This document shows positions 1 through 5,622 of a stretch of DNA of 10,274 nt, piece by piece. The translations under genes were made by a program, and so were the position numbers. The DNA comes from Candidatus Atribacteria bacterium 1244-E10-H5-B2 (lineage in GTDB: Bacteria; Atribacterota; JS1; SB-45; 34-128), in NCBI GenBank assembly GCA_003575245.1, contig NMQN01000316.1, forward strand, positions 1 to 10,274, in the 5' to 3' direction. Under the pieces are notes generated by a model. That model did no database searches. It was given only the letters and a program-made list of their open reading frames with translations, and was not told the origin of the DNA. How positions within the stretch are numbered: the stretch's first letter is position 1; every line of letters starts with the position of its first letter.

Positions 1-165
1 CAGGACCGGGAGCAGAATAACTAAAATGAACGTGCAAAGGAATGTGGAACGATACGGGATAGAGGCGGGGATAGCTAAGAAGGTTACTCCACATATGCTA
101 AGGCATAGCATAGCCACCCACTATCTAAATGCGGGAATGGACATAAGGAAGATACAGAACTTTTT
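1..165. repeat. Terminal direct repeat, left copy (contig circularity)
   Basis: These 165 bases match 10110-10274 with one mismatch (G at 74, A at 10183). The offset is 10,109 bases throughout. The simplest reading is the assembly overlap of a circular or circularly permuted molecule, since joining the ends restores an intact recombinase gene. The mismatch suggests a mixed population rather than a sequencing copy of the same read. Confidence 0.95.
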
Positions 166-280
166 AGGGCACGAAAGCCTGGCTTCAACGCAAATATATA
201 CCCACCTGGTAACTGATGATCAGAGAGAAGAAAGGAATCGATTGCACCCGCAGAATTTAATTCAAAGGAAACTGATTTAA
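1..280 (+). CDS. Tyrosine recombinase/integrase, C-terminal part (gene continues across the contig ends)
   Basis: This is the 3' part of the recombinase gene that starts at 9712. The open frame enters from base 2 with no start codon, and the ATG at 26 is an internal methionine with no ribosome binding site. It holds most of the tyrosine-recombinase active site: the HxxR box (TPHMLRH), the FLGH histidine and the nucleophilic tyrosine in STQIYTHL. Joined at the terminal overlap, the protein has 225 residues, with H164, R167, H190 and Y199 as catalytic positions. These enzymes cut and rejoin DNA at short core sites for integration, excision or dimer resolution. Base 74 is G here and A at the equivalent base 10183, which changes residue 158 from Thr (right copy) to Ala (left copy), outside the catalytic set. 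Confidence 0.93.
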   Translation, partial: RTGSRITKMNVQRNVERYGIEAGIAKKVTPHMLRHSIATHYLNAGMDIRKIQNFLGHESLASTQIYTHLVTDDQREERNRLHPQNLIQRKLI

Positions 281-369
281 CTTCCGAACTAAAGTTCAGA
301 GGTTGGCCTGTAAGGGTAAGTTTTTAATTAAAAAAGCCGAAAAACAAGTATAAAGAAAGGAGATAAACA

Positions 370-573
370 ATGCCAGAATACTTATGCCCTGGTTGTAAGG
401 GCGTTTTCTGTGGCTGGGTTATGAGATACAGGTATAAAAATAAGTGTCCTGTTTGTGGCGGTGAGCTTCAAGAAACCCATTCTAATAACAAAGCTGATAA
501 TAAGAAATTTCGGAGAGACCTGATCGCCAAAGTATTAAAGACCCGGAAGGGTTTAAGAAGGGGCAATTTATAA
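370..573 (+). CDS. Small zinc-ribbon protein (67 aa)
   Basis: The ATG at 370 follows a strong AAGGAG at 357-362. Two CxxC knuckles (C6-P-G-C9 and C26-P-V-C29) form a typical zinc ribbon with about 16 residues between them; C14 is an extra cysteine. The C-terminal half is basic (RKGLRRG near the end), which fits nucleic-acid binding. Small zinc ribbons are common in phages and plasmids, often as regulators or adaptor proteins, but this one is not diagnostic of a family. It is the first gene after the integrase, about 90 bases downstream, and is followed after 8 bases by a second basic mini-protein, so the two are probably co-transcribed. The function is unknown. Confidence 0.8.
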   Translation: MPEYLCPGCKGVFCGWVMRYRYKNKCPVCGGELQETHSNNKADNKKFRRDLIAKVLKTRKGLRRGNL

Positions 574-581
574 GGGAAATA

Positions 582-728
582 ATGATAGATAGAAGATTAG
601 AACGAGCCTTAAAATGGTGTAAAAAAAATAGGTTGAAAACAGACCGGTTAGATAAATTTAACCGGGGACAAAAAAAGAAGCTATTTAAAAGGAAGGATAA
701 CCGGGGCAGGATAATTAACCGGCAATAA
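582..728 (+). CDS. Lysine/arginine-rich mini-protein (48 aa), unknown
   Basis: The ATG at 582 lies 8 bases after the stop of the zinc-ribbon gene, with a weak AAGGG just upstream, so translation may be coupled. The product starts MIDRRLERALKW and ends RIINRQ; roughly 40% of residues are Lys or Arg. It has no cysteines, signal peptide or membrane segment. Such charge suggests DNA or RNA binding, but no family is recognised. It ends just before the palindrome-rich region at 744-1043, so binding to that region is an attractive but untested idea. The short length leaves some chance that it is not translated. Confidence 0.5.
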   Translation: MIDRRLERALKWCKKNRLKTDRLDKFNRGQKKKLFKRKDNRGRIINRQ

Positions 729-755
729 CAAGCTCGAATAAGAGCAAGTTTTTAG

Positions 756-795
756 CTTTTTCGGAAAATAATAATTTTATTAAAATCCGAAAAAG
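756..795. repeat. Inverted repeat, 10-bp arms with a nested stem
   Basis: The arms CTTTTTCGGA (756-765) and TCCGAAAAAG (786-795) are exact reverse complements. The interior contains a second inverted pair, AATAA at 767-771 and TTATT at 777-781. This is the first member of the palindrome cluster. There is no run of T after it beyond GTTTTG, so it is only a weak terminator candidate for the preceding small genes. Confidence 0.7.
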
Positions 796-799
796 TTTT

Positions 800-864
800 G
801 ATAGGTCTGAAATTACGTTACGTAACGTAAATCTTTCTTTAGATTCTCATTACGTAATGAGAAT
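800..864. repeat. Module A: palindrome-linker-palindrome
   Basis: The module reads GATAGGTCTGAAA, then a perfect 18-bp palindrome TTACGTTACGTAACGTAA (813-830), then the linker ATCTTTCTTTAG (831-842), then a perfect 22-bp palindrome at 843-864 centred on TACGTA. Exactly 132 bp downstream the same layout recurs as module B with the same linker but different palindrome arms. Confidence 0.9.
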
Positions 865-885
865 TGTGTTTACGTAAACACAATT
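862..885. repeat. Perfect 24-bp palindrome
   Basis: Bases 862-885 form an exact palindrome with centre TTTACGTAAA and outer arms AATTGTG/CACAATT. It overlaps the 22-bp palindrome at 843-864 by three bases and abuts the next one at 885. Three successive palindromes here share the TACGTA core, while their outer arms differ. Confidence 0.85.
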
Positions 886-903
886 TGCTGTTCCGAACAG
901 CAA
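885..903. repeat. 19-bp palindrome (9-bp arms, single central base)
   Basis: TTGCTGTTC (885-893) pairs with GAACAGCAA (895-903) around a single C. It directly follows the 24-bp palindrome, and a short TCGGA-AGC-TCCGA dyad follows at 911-923. As an odd palindrome it could act as a protein-binding dyad or, with an opened centre, as a hairpin. Confidence 0.8.
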
Positions 904-1026
904 TTAATGATCGGAAGCTCCGACTTTGTGAGATAGATTTGAAATTAAGGAACGTTCCTTAAATCTTTCTTTAGTTTGTCATGACGCCATGACATTTCAT
1001 AACGTTCAAAGGCTCTGATCATTAAT
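903..1026. repeat. Long-range inverted repeat enclosing module B
   Basis: ATTAATGATC (903-912) is the exact reverse complement of GATCATTAAT (1017-1026), and the match continues imperfectly outwards. The two arms enclose module B, so the second half of the cluster could close into one larger domain. The right arm also lies in a local 12-bp palindrome, ATCATTAATGAT (1018-1029). Confidence 0.65.
932..996. repeat. Module B: second copy of the palindrome-linker-palindrome unit
   Basis: It reads GATAGATTTGAAA, then the perfect 18-bp palindrome TTAAGGAACGTTCCTTAA (945-962), then the identical linker ATCTTTCTTTAG (963-974), then an imperfect palindrome TGTCATG-ACGC-CATGACA (977-994). Each element sits exactly 132 bp from its counterpart in module A. 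Arm differences between A and B are mostly paired: three compensated pairs in the first palindrome and two in the second. Confidence 0.9.
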
Positions 1027-1305
1027 GATAGTGCAAGTTTTTAATTAAAATAACGATATTTCGCTTATGATTATACCTATCGAAAAAAACAGGGGGCTTA
1101 AAAGCGAAATTTGAAGGCCTGATAATTAGCAATATCAACGAAAAAGCCTTATTTCTTATAACTTTTAGCTATTTTCAGGATTCTTGATAAATGAAAGGTG
1201 CATAAAATCATACGTGGGGATATAAATTATCGCTAATTAGGCTACCCAGGGACGTCAGGAAGGGGTATTCTGAGCAATTATCAATTAAGAAAGGGGGTCT
1301 AAATA

Positions 1306-1383
1306 ATGGAGTGGTGGATTATCGGAATATTGTTAATCGTGATGGCAGGAATAACTTATTTTTCGATAAATAAAAAAAAATGA
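1306..1383 (+). CDS. Single-membrane-pass mini-peptide (25 aa)
   Basis: The ATG at 1306 has a strong AAAGGGGG ribosome binding site at 1290-1296, about 9 bases upstream. The peptide is MEWW, then a hydrophobic stretch of about 16 residues (IIGILLIVMAGITYF), then SINKKK. That is the pattern of a small inner-membrane peptide with a positively charged cytoplasmic tail. Comparable sizes occur among phage holin-like or lysis peptides, type I toxin peptides and membrane modulators of host enzymes, but no family is identifiable from so short a sequence. It stands alone between the palindrome region and the hairpin leader of the terminase gene, and probably shares a transcript with the latter. Its quality as a gene rests on the ribosome binding site and the clean hydropathy pattern. 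Confidence 0.6.
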   Translation: MEWWIIGILLIVMAGITYFSINKKK

Positions 1384-1398
1384 ATAAGTAAACTAATT

Positions 1399-1439
1399 CG
1401 GCGGTCCGGACTTTCTGACGAGAGTTTACCGGATTGCCG
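1399..1439 (+). ncRNA. Leader hairpin with G-U pairs upstream of terL
   Basis: Bases 1399-1409 pair with 1429-1439 over 11 positions, including two G-U pairs (1403-1435 and 1404-1434). An inner stem of six pairs (1410-1415 with 1420-1425, one G-U) closes a UGAC loop. Because G-U pairs work only in RNA of this strand, the fold points to a + strand transcript rather than DNA. It may be a regulatory leader element of the terminase mRNA. Confidence 0.6.
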
Positions 1440-1441
1440 TC

Positions 1442-1483
1442 CCCTGCCCCCAGGTAAGACGCCTGCCCTACCAGGGGGCAGGG
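1442..1483 (+). terminator. Very stable GC-rich hairpin (terminator or leader structure)
   Basis: CCCTGCCCCC (1442-1451) pairs perfectly with GGGGGCAGGG (1474-1483). After an A-A mismatch the stem continues with GGTA/TACC, leaving a 12-base loop. It is the most GC-rich spot in the neighbourhood. The bases that follow (GATATTTAAAAAAT) are AT-rich but lack a real U tract, so it could be an attenuator, a pause site or a processing structure instead of an intrinsic terminator. Confidence 0.55.
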
Positions 1484-1495
1484 ATATTTAAAAAA

Positions 1496-1560
1496 TGTCG
1501 AGAATTCCATAGCTGGAAAAATCGACAGAAGTTGGAATTTAAAAAAAAGAACGGCGTTCT
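1496..1560 (+). ncRNA. Two further leader hairpins before terL
   Basis: The first is TGTCGA (1496-1501) paired with TCGACA (1522-1527), with a symmetric internal loop and an inner TTCCA/TGGAA stem closing a TAGC loop. The second is AGAACG (1548-1553) paired with CGTTCT (1555-1560) around one G. Together with the two upstream hairpins they fill nearly all of the 203 bases between the membrane peptide and the terminase gene. Confidence 0.5.
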
Positions 1561-1586
1561 AAAAACGAAAAAAGAGAGTGATAATT

Positions 1587-3272
1587 ATGGCAAAGAAAAG
1601 AAGAAAACCTTACACCTATAAAAGCCCGGAATCAGAGGCCCGAGCTAAAGCTAACTTTCCACAATACAGAAAGAAAACATTAGAAGAAATCCAAAAAGAG
1701 GCAAGGGAATTTCAGAGTAAAAGAAAGAAATTGAAGGATTTAAATATAATAGAATTTGCAGAAAATCCCATTGTTTTAGGTTTATCATTCGCAAAGAGGC
1801 CAGCGCAGAAGGTCATCCTGAAAGTGCTATACGGCCTACCTCTAAATAAAAAGGAAATCGAAATATTTAATATCCTGACTAAAAATAAGGGCAAATATAA
1901 GCCGGGAATGGAAAAAACAGAGGCAGTTTTGGCGTTAGGTGCAAGAGCCGGTAAATCTTTTCTCGTTTCGATTTGTGCCCTCTACGAGGCTACGGTTGGC
2001 TGGATGAATAAGCCCTGGAAAGAGACCCTATCCGTAGGAGAATATGTCTATGTCTGCATAGTGGCGACCCGGGAACTGCAGGCCAGAAAAATCATTCAGG
2101 AAAATTGCTTGCGTATGTTAGAGCGTTCACCGATGTTAAAAGGCCTAATTAAAAAATCTACCGACCTGGAAATAACACTTAGAAATTATGTAAAAATTAT
2201 AAGCGGGCCCTGCAATAGCACCGCTCTGAGGGGCTTGCCGATAATATTTTTAGCACTGGACGAAATTGCCTTTTTCAGGATAGAAGGACCGAAAGCAGAC
2301 GAGGTAATATTTAACAGTTTACGCCCACGTATGGCTCAATTTATAGGGAATAAATTATTTATGATCTCTACAGCCGGAAGCAAGCAGGGTTTATTTTTCG
2401 ATTTCTTCAATGAAGGTTTTAATATACAAGACCGATTAACTTGCCAGGCACCGACAGATTTTATCAATCCCCTGATCCCTAAGGCATTCCTGGAAAAAGA
2501 AAAGGCCAGGGATCTCGATAATTATTTGCGCGAATACGAAGCAATATTTGCCGAACGAATGGAAGCATTTTTCTCTTTCGATATGCTGAACGAATGTTTT
2601 ATCGTGCTGGGGGATCAAAAATATATTTCTACTTTTACCTATAATTTAGGTATAGACGCCTCAGGACTGGCCGGTCGGGATTTATTCGGGCTGGCGGTAT
2701 CTCATAGGCAGGGATCCAAAGTGATTATCGATTATGCCAAGTCTTTTAACACCAAAAATCTGGATGTTATTGTGGATGAAATTAAGACCTTAAAGAAAAA
2801 TTATAAACTCGGAATTGCCGTTATTGACCGATTCTCTAAGGGATTTGTAAGGGCTATATTACAAAAATTAGGGCTGGTGGTAGTAATAAGGCCTTCATTG
2901 GCCGATATATATGTCAACGCCAAAAGCCTGGCTATATCTGGGAATCTATCTCTACCGGTTAATAATGAGCTTAAAAAGGGTCTGCTAAATACCCAGGCAT
3001 TTTATAGTAAATCGAATTCCCTGACTATCGGCCATCCCCGGGATTCAACCGGACATTCTGATCTGGCTGACGCTTGTATCACTTCGATATTCCAGAGCTC
3101 CCGGATGATCGGGGAAGAGAAATTAGGGGGTATATTGCATTATTCGTCGCCAGGTGAATTTTGGGTTGAACGGAATCCTAAGAGCAAGCCGGAGCCCTTT
3201 AATTGGCCTCATAAGGTTACTCCGGAAGAAGAAGCGAAAGAAAAAGAGGAAGAAACTTTTAATTGGTATTGA
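1587..3272 (+). CDS. terL: Terminase large subunit (packaging ATPase-nuclease), 561 aa
   Basis: This is the motor that pumps phage DNA into empty heads and cuts the concatemer. The N-terminal ATPase shows Walker A GARAGKS (about residues 118-124), Walker B LALDE (222-226) and the coupling motif STAGS (261-265). The C-terminal RNase H-like nuclease shows its acidic residues in LGIDASG (D357), AVIDRF (D414) and HSDLADA (D492/D495), so both domains look active. The length is normal for the family. I chose the ATG at 1587, which has AAGAGAGTG six bases upstream; a GTG at 1578 in the same frame lies inside that ribosome binding site. The N-terminus is basic (KKRRK). No recognisable small terminase precedes it; the next gene encodes an HTH protein that could fill that role. 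The stop codon overlaps the promoter of the capsid operon. Confidence 0.93.
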   Translation: MAKKRRKPYTYKSPESEARAKANFPQYRKKTLEEIQKEAREFQSKRKKLKDLNIIEFAENPIVLGLSFAKRPAQKVILKVLYGLPLNKKEIEIFNILTKNKGKYKPGMEKTEAVLALGARAGKSFLVSICALYEATVGWMNKPWKETLSVGEYVYVCIVATRELQARKIIQENCLRMLERSPMLKGLIKKSTDLEITLRNYVKIISGPCNSTALRGLPIIFLALDEIAFFRIEGPKADEVIFNSLRPRMAQFIGNKLFMISTAGSKQGLFFDFFNEGFNIQDRLTCQAPTDFINPLIPKAFLEKEKARDLDNYLREYEAIFAERMEAFFSFDMLNECFIVLGDQKYISTFTYNLGIDASGLAGRDLFGLAVSHRQGSKVIIDYAKSFNTKNLDVIVDEIKTLKKNYKLGIAVIDRFSKGFVRAILQKLGLVVVIRPSLADIYVNAKSLAISGNLSLPVNNELKKGLLNTQAFYSKSNSLTIGHPRDSTGHSDLADACITSIFQSSRMIGEEKLGGILHYSSPGEFWVERNPKSKPEPFNWPHKVTPEEEAKEKEEETFNWY

Positions 3273-3297
3273 CAAAAAAAAGTAAGTATGTTAAAAT
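3269..3297 (+). promoter_or_regulatory. Sigma70-type promoter of the capsid operon
   Basis: A consensus -35 TTGACA (3269-3274) is followed after exactly 17 bases by TAAAAT (3292-3297). The -35 box overlaps the terL stop codon. Transcription would begin about 35 bases before the HTH gene, so the HTH, scaffold and capsid genes can be expressed independently of terL. Confidence 0.8.
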
Positions 3298-3338
3298 AAT
3301 TAAAATATTTAATTTGGTATGAAAGGAAGGTTAACGAT

Positions 3339-3626
3339 ATGAATAATAACGATTTTCTCTCTGTTTTTGATGTCGGGAAGATCCTTGACGTGTCAAAGGA
3401 AGTGGTTAATTACTGGCTAAGAAAGGGCAAAATAAAATACTCTCTGGCCGGTAGTTTGCAGAAGATAAGAAAAGATGATCTTCTGTATTATCTAAAGAGG
3501 ATCGGGAATAGCCCGGGGGCAATGCTCGATTTTGAAAAAGGTATCGAAAACTATTTAGCACAAAAAAGAATATGGGGAAAACAATTTAAGGCAAAATTGA
3601 GAGATCTGGAAAAGGCTAAAAGATGA
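3339..3626 (+). CDS. HTH DNA-binding protein, excisionase/MerR-like fold (95 aa)
   Basis: Residues about 6-54 match the excisionase-type helix-turn-helix: LSVFDVGKILDVSKEVVNYW, then a wing, then IRKDDLLYYL. The C-terminal 40 residues are helical and charged. A good ribosome binding site (AAAGGAAGG) precedes the ATG. It is the first gene behind the promoter at 3269 and overlaps the next gene by four bases (ATGA). Two roles fit. It may be an AlpA-like regulator or excisionase, as many integrative satellites have. It may instead be a small-terminase analogue that recognises the packaging site, since it sits next to terL and in front of capsid genes. The sequence does not decide between them, and size and position are compatible with both. 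Confidence 0.75.
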   Translation: MNNNDFLSVFDVGKILDVSKEVVNYWLRKGKIKYSLAGSLQKIRKDDLLYYLKRIGNSPGAMLDFEKGIENYLAQKRIWGKQFKAKLRDLEKAKR

Positions 3627-3895
3627 ATATTAAAAAAATAATATTTAGCAGGGCTGACAATCTAAAAGTCGAAATGTTTTGCCTTTGGAACGGAATGAAG
3701 AACTCAAAACTGGTGCCTTTAATGTTTGCCGAGCAATTTCAGAAAGAAATGTTAGAACTCCAGGGCTTAATAACTGAAGGGGAATATCAGGAATTTTTAT
3801 CAAGGTGCTTCGATGTAAAGCTGAAAAATGCGGTTGAAGAGGCCGAAAATATCCTAAGAGATTCTAAAAAGAAAAGAGGTCAAAACGATGGGTGA
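3623..3895 (+). CDS. Unknown protein in the capsid operon (90 aa)
   Basis: Its ATG overlaps the stop of the HTH gene (ATGA) and its end overlaps the scaffold gene by 8 bases, so it is tightly coupled to both. It starts MNIKKIIFSRADNLKVEMFC and ends in a charged helix with KKKRGQ. I recognise no domain, signal peptide or membrane segment; the middle is predicted helical by composition. It is far too short for a portal protein (usually 400-plus residues) and does not resemble a head-tail connector that I can name. Its place before scaffold and capsid suggests a head-assembly or capsid-size role. Confidence 0.7.
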   Translation: MNIKKIIFSRADNLKVEMFCLWNGMKNSKLVPLMFAEQFQKEMLELQGLITEGEYQEFLSRCFDVKLKNAVEEAENILRDSKKKRGQNDG

Positions 3896-4391
3896 GGAAG
3901 ATAAGGAAATTTCTTTGAATGATGAGGAATTTGCCGAAGCAATAGAAAAGGCCGGATTATCTAAAAGTCTAAATAATTATACCGCTAAAATTGCGGATAA
4001 GCGAACTTCCGAAGGGATCGAGACTTACAAAAAGAATCAGGGGGAAAAGGAACTTAGCGATAAGGAACGGTTGCAGGAAGTCGAAAAAGAACTCTCGGAA
4101 ATGAAGAGTAATAACGCTAAGAGCAGTTTAAATAATTCAATCAAAAAGGCTCTGAAAGAAGCCGATTTGGGAGAGGGATTTGCTCAGTATATCAAGGTCG
4201 ATAAAGAAGAGGATATTGAAAATGCTGTAAAAGATTTACGAGACAATATTTTAGAGCAGAAACAAGAATCCATAGACAAAAAATTAAAAGAAGGGGATAT
4301 TCCCCTTAAAGGCGAACAGACTTTCACCGGATCAGGAATGGAGACGGAAGCAAAGGACTACGCAAAGAAAATTTCTATCAAAGAAGAATAG
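3888..4391 (+). CDS. Phage scaffolding-like protein (167 aa)
   Basis: The protein is acidic, almost entirely helical and low in hydrophobics, like scaffolds of HK97-fold phages (minor structural GP20 / DUF4355-type organisation). A coiled-coil stretch lies at about residues 54-75 (ELSDKERLQEVEKELSEM). A conserved-looking helical block around residues 80-120 (KKALKEADLGEGFAQYIKVD) resembles the usual block in that family. The C-terminus is rich in Lys and Glu. Scaffolds template the capsid shell and are absent from the mature particle. The gene lies immediately before the major capsid gene, the standard arrangement, and overlaps the previous gene by 8 bases with AGAGGT as ribosome binding site. 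No capsid protease is encoded, so removal would have to be by exit or by a helper protease. Confidence 0.75.
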   Translation: MGEEDKEISLNDEEFAEAIEKAGLSKSLNNYTAKIADKRTSEGIETYKKNQGEKELSDKERLQEVEKELSEMKSNNAKSSLNNSIKKALKEADLGEGFAQYIKVDKEEDIENAVKDLRDNILEQKQESIDKKLKEGDIPLKGEQTFTGSGMETEAKDYAKKISIKEE

Positions 4392-4403
4392 AGGTGAAAG
4401 AAA

Positions 4404-5471
4404 ATGGAATTTAGTATACTTTCAAGCATTTTAAAACCTAAAGTCCTGAGCTCATTCGTTGATACCTGGGAGCCAGGCAAATCTCCGATCGAGAAATATT
4501 TGCCTTATAAGACTATTCCGGCGCTAACTTACGAGGTCGTTCTGGGTGCTTTTAGCAGGCCGATGGCCGATGTAACCGCTTATGATACAAGCTACCCGCG
4601 CAAAGGAAGGCCGGCATTACAAAAAATTTCCGGACAGATCCCTGCTATTCGTGTTGAAAAACAAATGTCTGAGGTCGATTTGAATAGTTTTATACAATTT
4701 TCGGCTCAAAAGGATCCGGACACCGAGGCGGTAATTTCTCTCGTATTTGGAGATATAATTTACTGCTATGAGGCGTGCAAAAATCGTTTAAGCTGGCTCG
4801 GTTTTCAGGCTCTAAGTAAGGGCGTAATTTCCCTGACTGCCCTAAATAATGTTGGAATCGTAACCGAGACCGATATCGATTTTCAGGTAACGAACAAATC
4901 CGGGGCCTCTGTTGCCTGGGACGCTACGGTAGATACAACGAAACCGATAACGGATATAATCGCTCTTTGCGATCTGGCCCGGCTGTCAGGCGTGATCTTC
5001 AAAAAAATACTGATGAGCAGGACAAGTTTTTCCTATATGAGGAAATCTGCAGAAACGATTAATTTCTGTTTCGGGGCGAGTGGATCGGCTGTTACTAAAT
5101 ATCCTAACCTGTCAGTTATAAACGAAAATTTGATCGCTGACGGCCTGCCGGCAATTGATTTAATTGACGTCTATCTGCAATTCGAGAATTCCGAGCATAC
5201 GATCACAAACTTGCAGGCGTGGAATGAGGGAACGGTTACTTTTTTACCTCAGGACGAAGTCGGCTGGGTTTTGAACGCAAAAACTGCCGAAGAAGCCTTC
5301 CCGCCTAAGCAGGTATTGCAGGAGAAAAAAGATATCGTCTTGATCTCGAAATGGTCGGACGTTGCGCCCATAAGGGAGTATTGTGCCGGTGCGGTGAACG
5401 CGTTCCCTGCTCTGAAGCTATCCCATCAAATTTTTATGATCAATAGTCTGGCCACAAGTTGGGCAGGGTAA
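4404..5471 (+). CDS. Major capsid protein, lambda gpE-like family (355 aa)
   Basis: This should be the shell protein of the element's head, with the HK97 fold. Residues about 31-95 follow the family pattern of a YLPYKTIPALTYEV strand, a loop with SYPRKGRPALQKISG, and IPAIRVEKQMSEVDLNSF. The C-terminal end has the usual W...DVAPIREY segment followed by hydrophobic strands to LATSWAG. The length of 355 residues is normal for the E-type capsid family. The ATG at 4404 has GAGGTGA six bases upstream, 12 bases after the scaffold stop. A perfect terminator starts at the stop codon, so this is the last gene of the operon. No portal, head-completion or tail gene follows. The assignment rests on pattern and position, and I cannot confirm it by a profile search. 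Confidence 0.82.
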   Translation: MEFSILSSILKPKVLSSFVDTWEPGKSPIEKYLPYKTIPALTYEVVLGAFSRPMADVTAYDTSYPRKGRPALQKISGQIPAIRVEKQMSEVDLNSFIQFSAQKDPDTEAVISLVFGDIIYCYEACKNRLSWLGFQALSKGVISLTALNNVGIVTETDIDFQVTNKSGASVAWDATVDTTKPITDIIALCDLARLSGVIFKKILMSRTSFSYMRKSAETINFCFGASGSAVTKYPNLSVINENLIADGLPAIDLIDVYLQFENSEHTITNLQAWNEGTVTFLPQDEVGWVLNAKTAEEAFPPKQVLQEKKDIVLISKWSDVAPIREYCAGAVNAFPALKLSHQIFMINSLATSWAG

Positions 5472-5495
5472 AAAGTGTCTGAATCAGACACTTTT
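5471..5495 (+). terminator. Terminator after the capsid gene
   Basis: AAAAGTGTCTGA (5471-5482) pairs with TCAGACACTTTT (5484-5495) around a single A, forming a perfect dyad that begins in the last base of the capsid stop codon. The A and T ends make it usable from either direction. The U tract is only four bases, so some readthrough into the hairpin region is possible. Confidence 0.75.
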
Positions 5496-5553
5496 AGCTA
5501 AAAGATAATTATAAGAATATCCCTGCAGGACGTCGATAATGCAGGGAGAAAAT

Positions 5554-5600
5554 CCCGGAAGGTGAGATCTTCCGGGTGATCTATGAGGGTGAGATTCCCT
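5554..5600 (+). repeat. Two hairpins with the shared loop motif GGTGAGAT
   Basis: The first hairpin has eight-base arms CCCGGAAG/CTTCCGGG and loop GTGAGAT. The second has arms AGGG/CCCT and loop TGAGATT. The octamer GGTGAGAT occurs at 5561-5568 and 5588-5595, 27 bases apart, while the stems differ. Conserved loops on different stems are typical of sites bound by an RNA-binding protein. Confidence 0.6.
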
Positions 5601-5622
5601 TGTTTATTTCATTGAACATTGA

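Larger units (their letters stand above)
729..1305. other. Gene-free region: palindrome cluster and leader
   Basis: No credible reading frame occurs in these 577 bases. The first part (about 744-1043) is packed with palindromes, listed separately. It is bounded by the direct repeat GCAAGTTTTTA at 744-754 and 1033-1043. A further inverted pair, ATTTCGCTT at 1058-1066 and AAGCGAAAT at 1102-1110, follows. The rest up to 1305 is AT-rich with weak pairing, including TACCC with GGGTA near 1242-1267, and I see no clear promoter. Candidate roles are a packaging site, replication origin or structured non-coding RNA. Confidence 0.75.

Noticed and set aside
744..1043. CRISPR-like array
   Set aside because: There are only two repeat units, with palindromes of changing sequence and no regular unique spacers; no cas gene is present.
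1201..1305. Possible riboswitch before the membrane peptide
   Set aside because: Pairing such as TACCC/GGGTA exists, but I cannot match it to any known riboswitch consensus.
1415..1421. CTGACGA matches the first core of a hammerhead ribozyme (CUGANGA)
   Set aside because: I found no properly placed GAAA box, stem III or cleavage triplet, and the bases are better used in the local hairpin.
1319..1510. 63-residue open frame on the minus strand
   Set aside because: It lies opposite the membrane peptide and the leader hairpins, with no convincing ribosome binding site, and its composition follows the hairpins.
1712..2618. Two 60-residue minus-strand frames inside terL
   Set aside because: They lie entirely opposite the well-supported terminase gene and have no features of their own.
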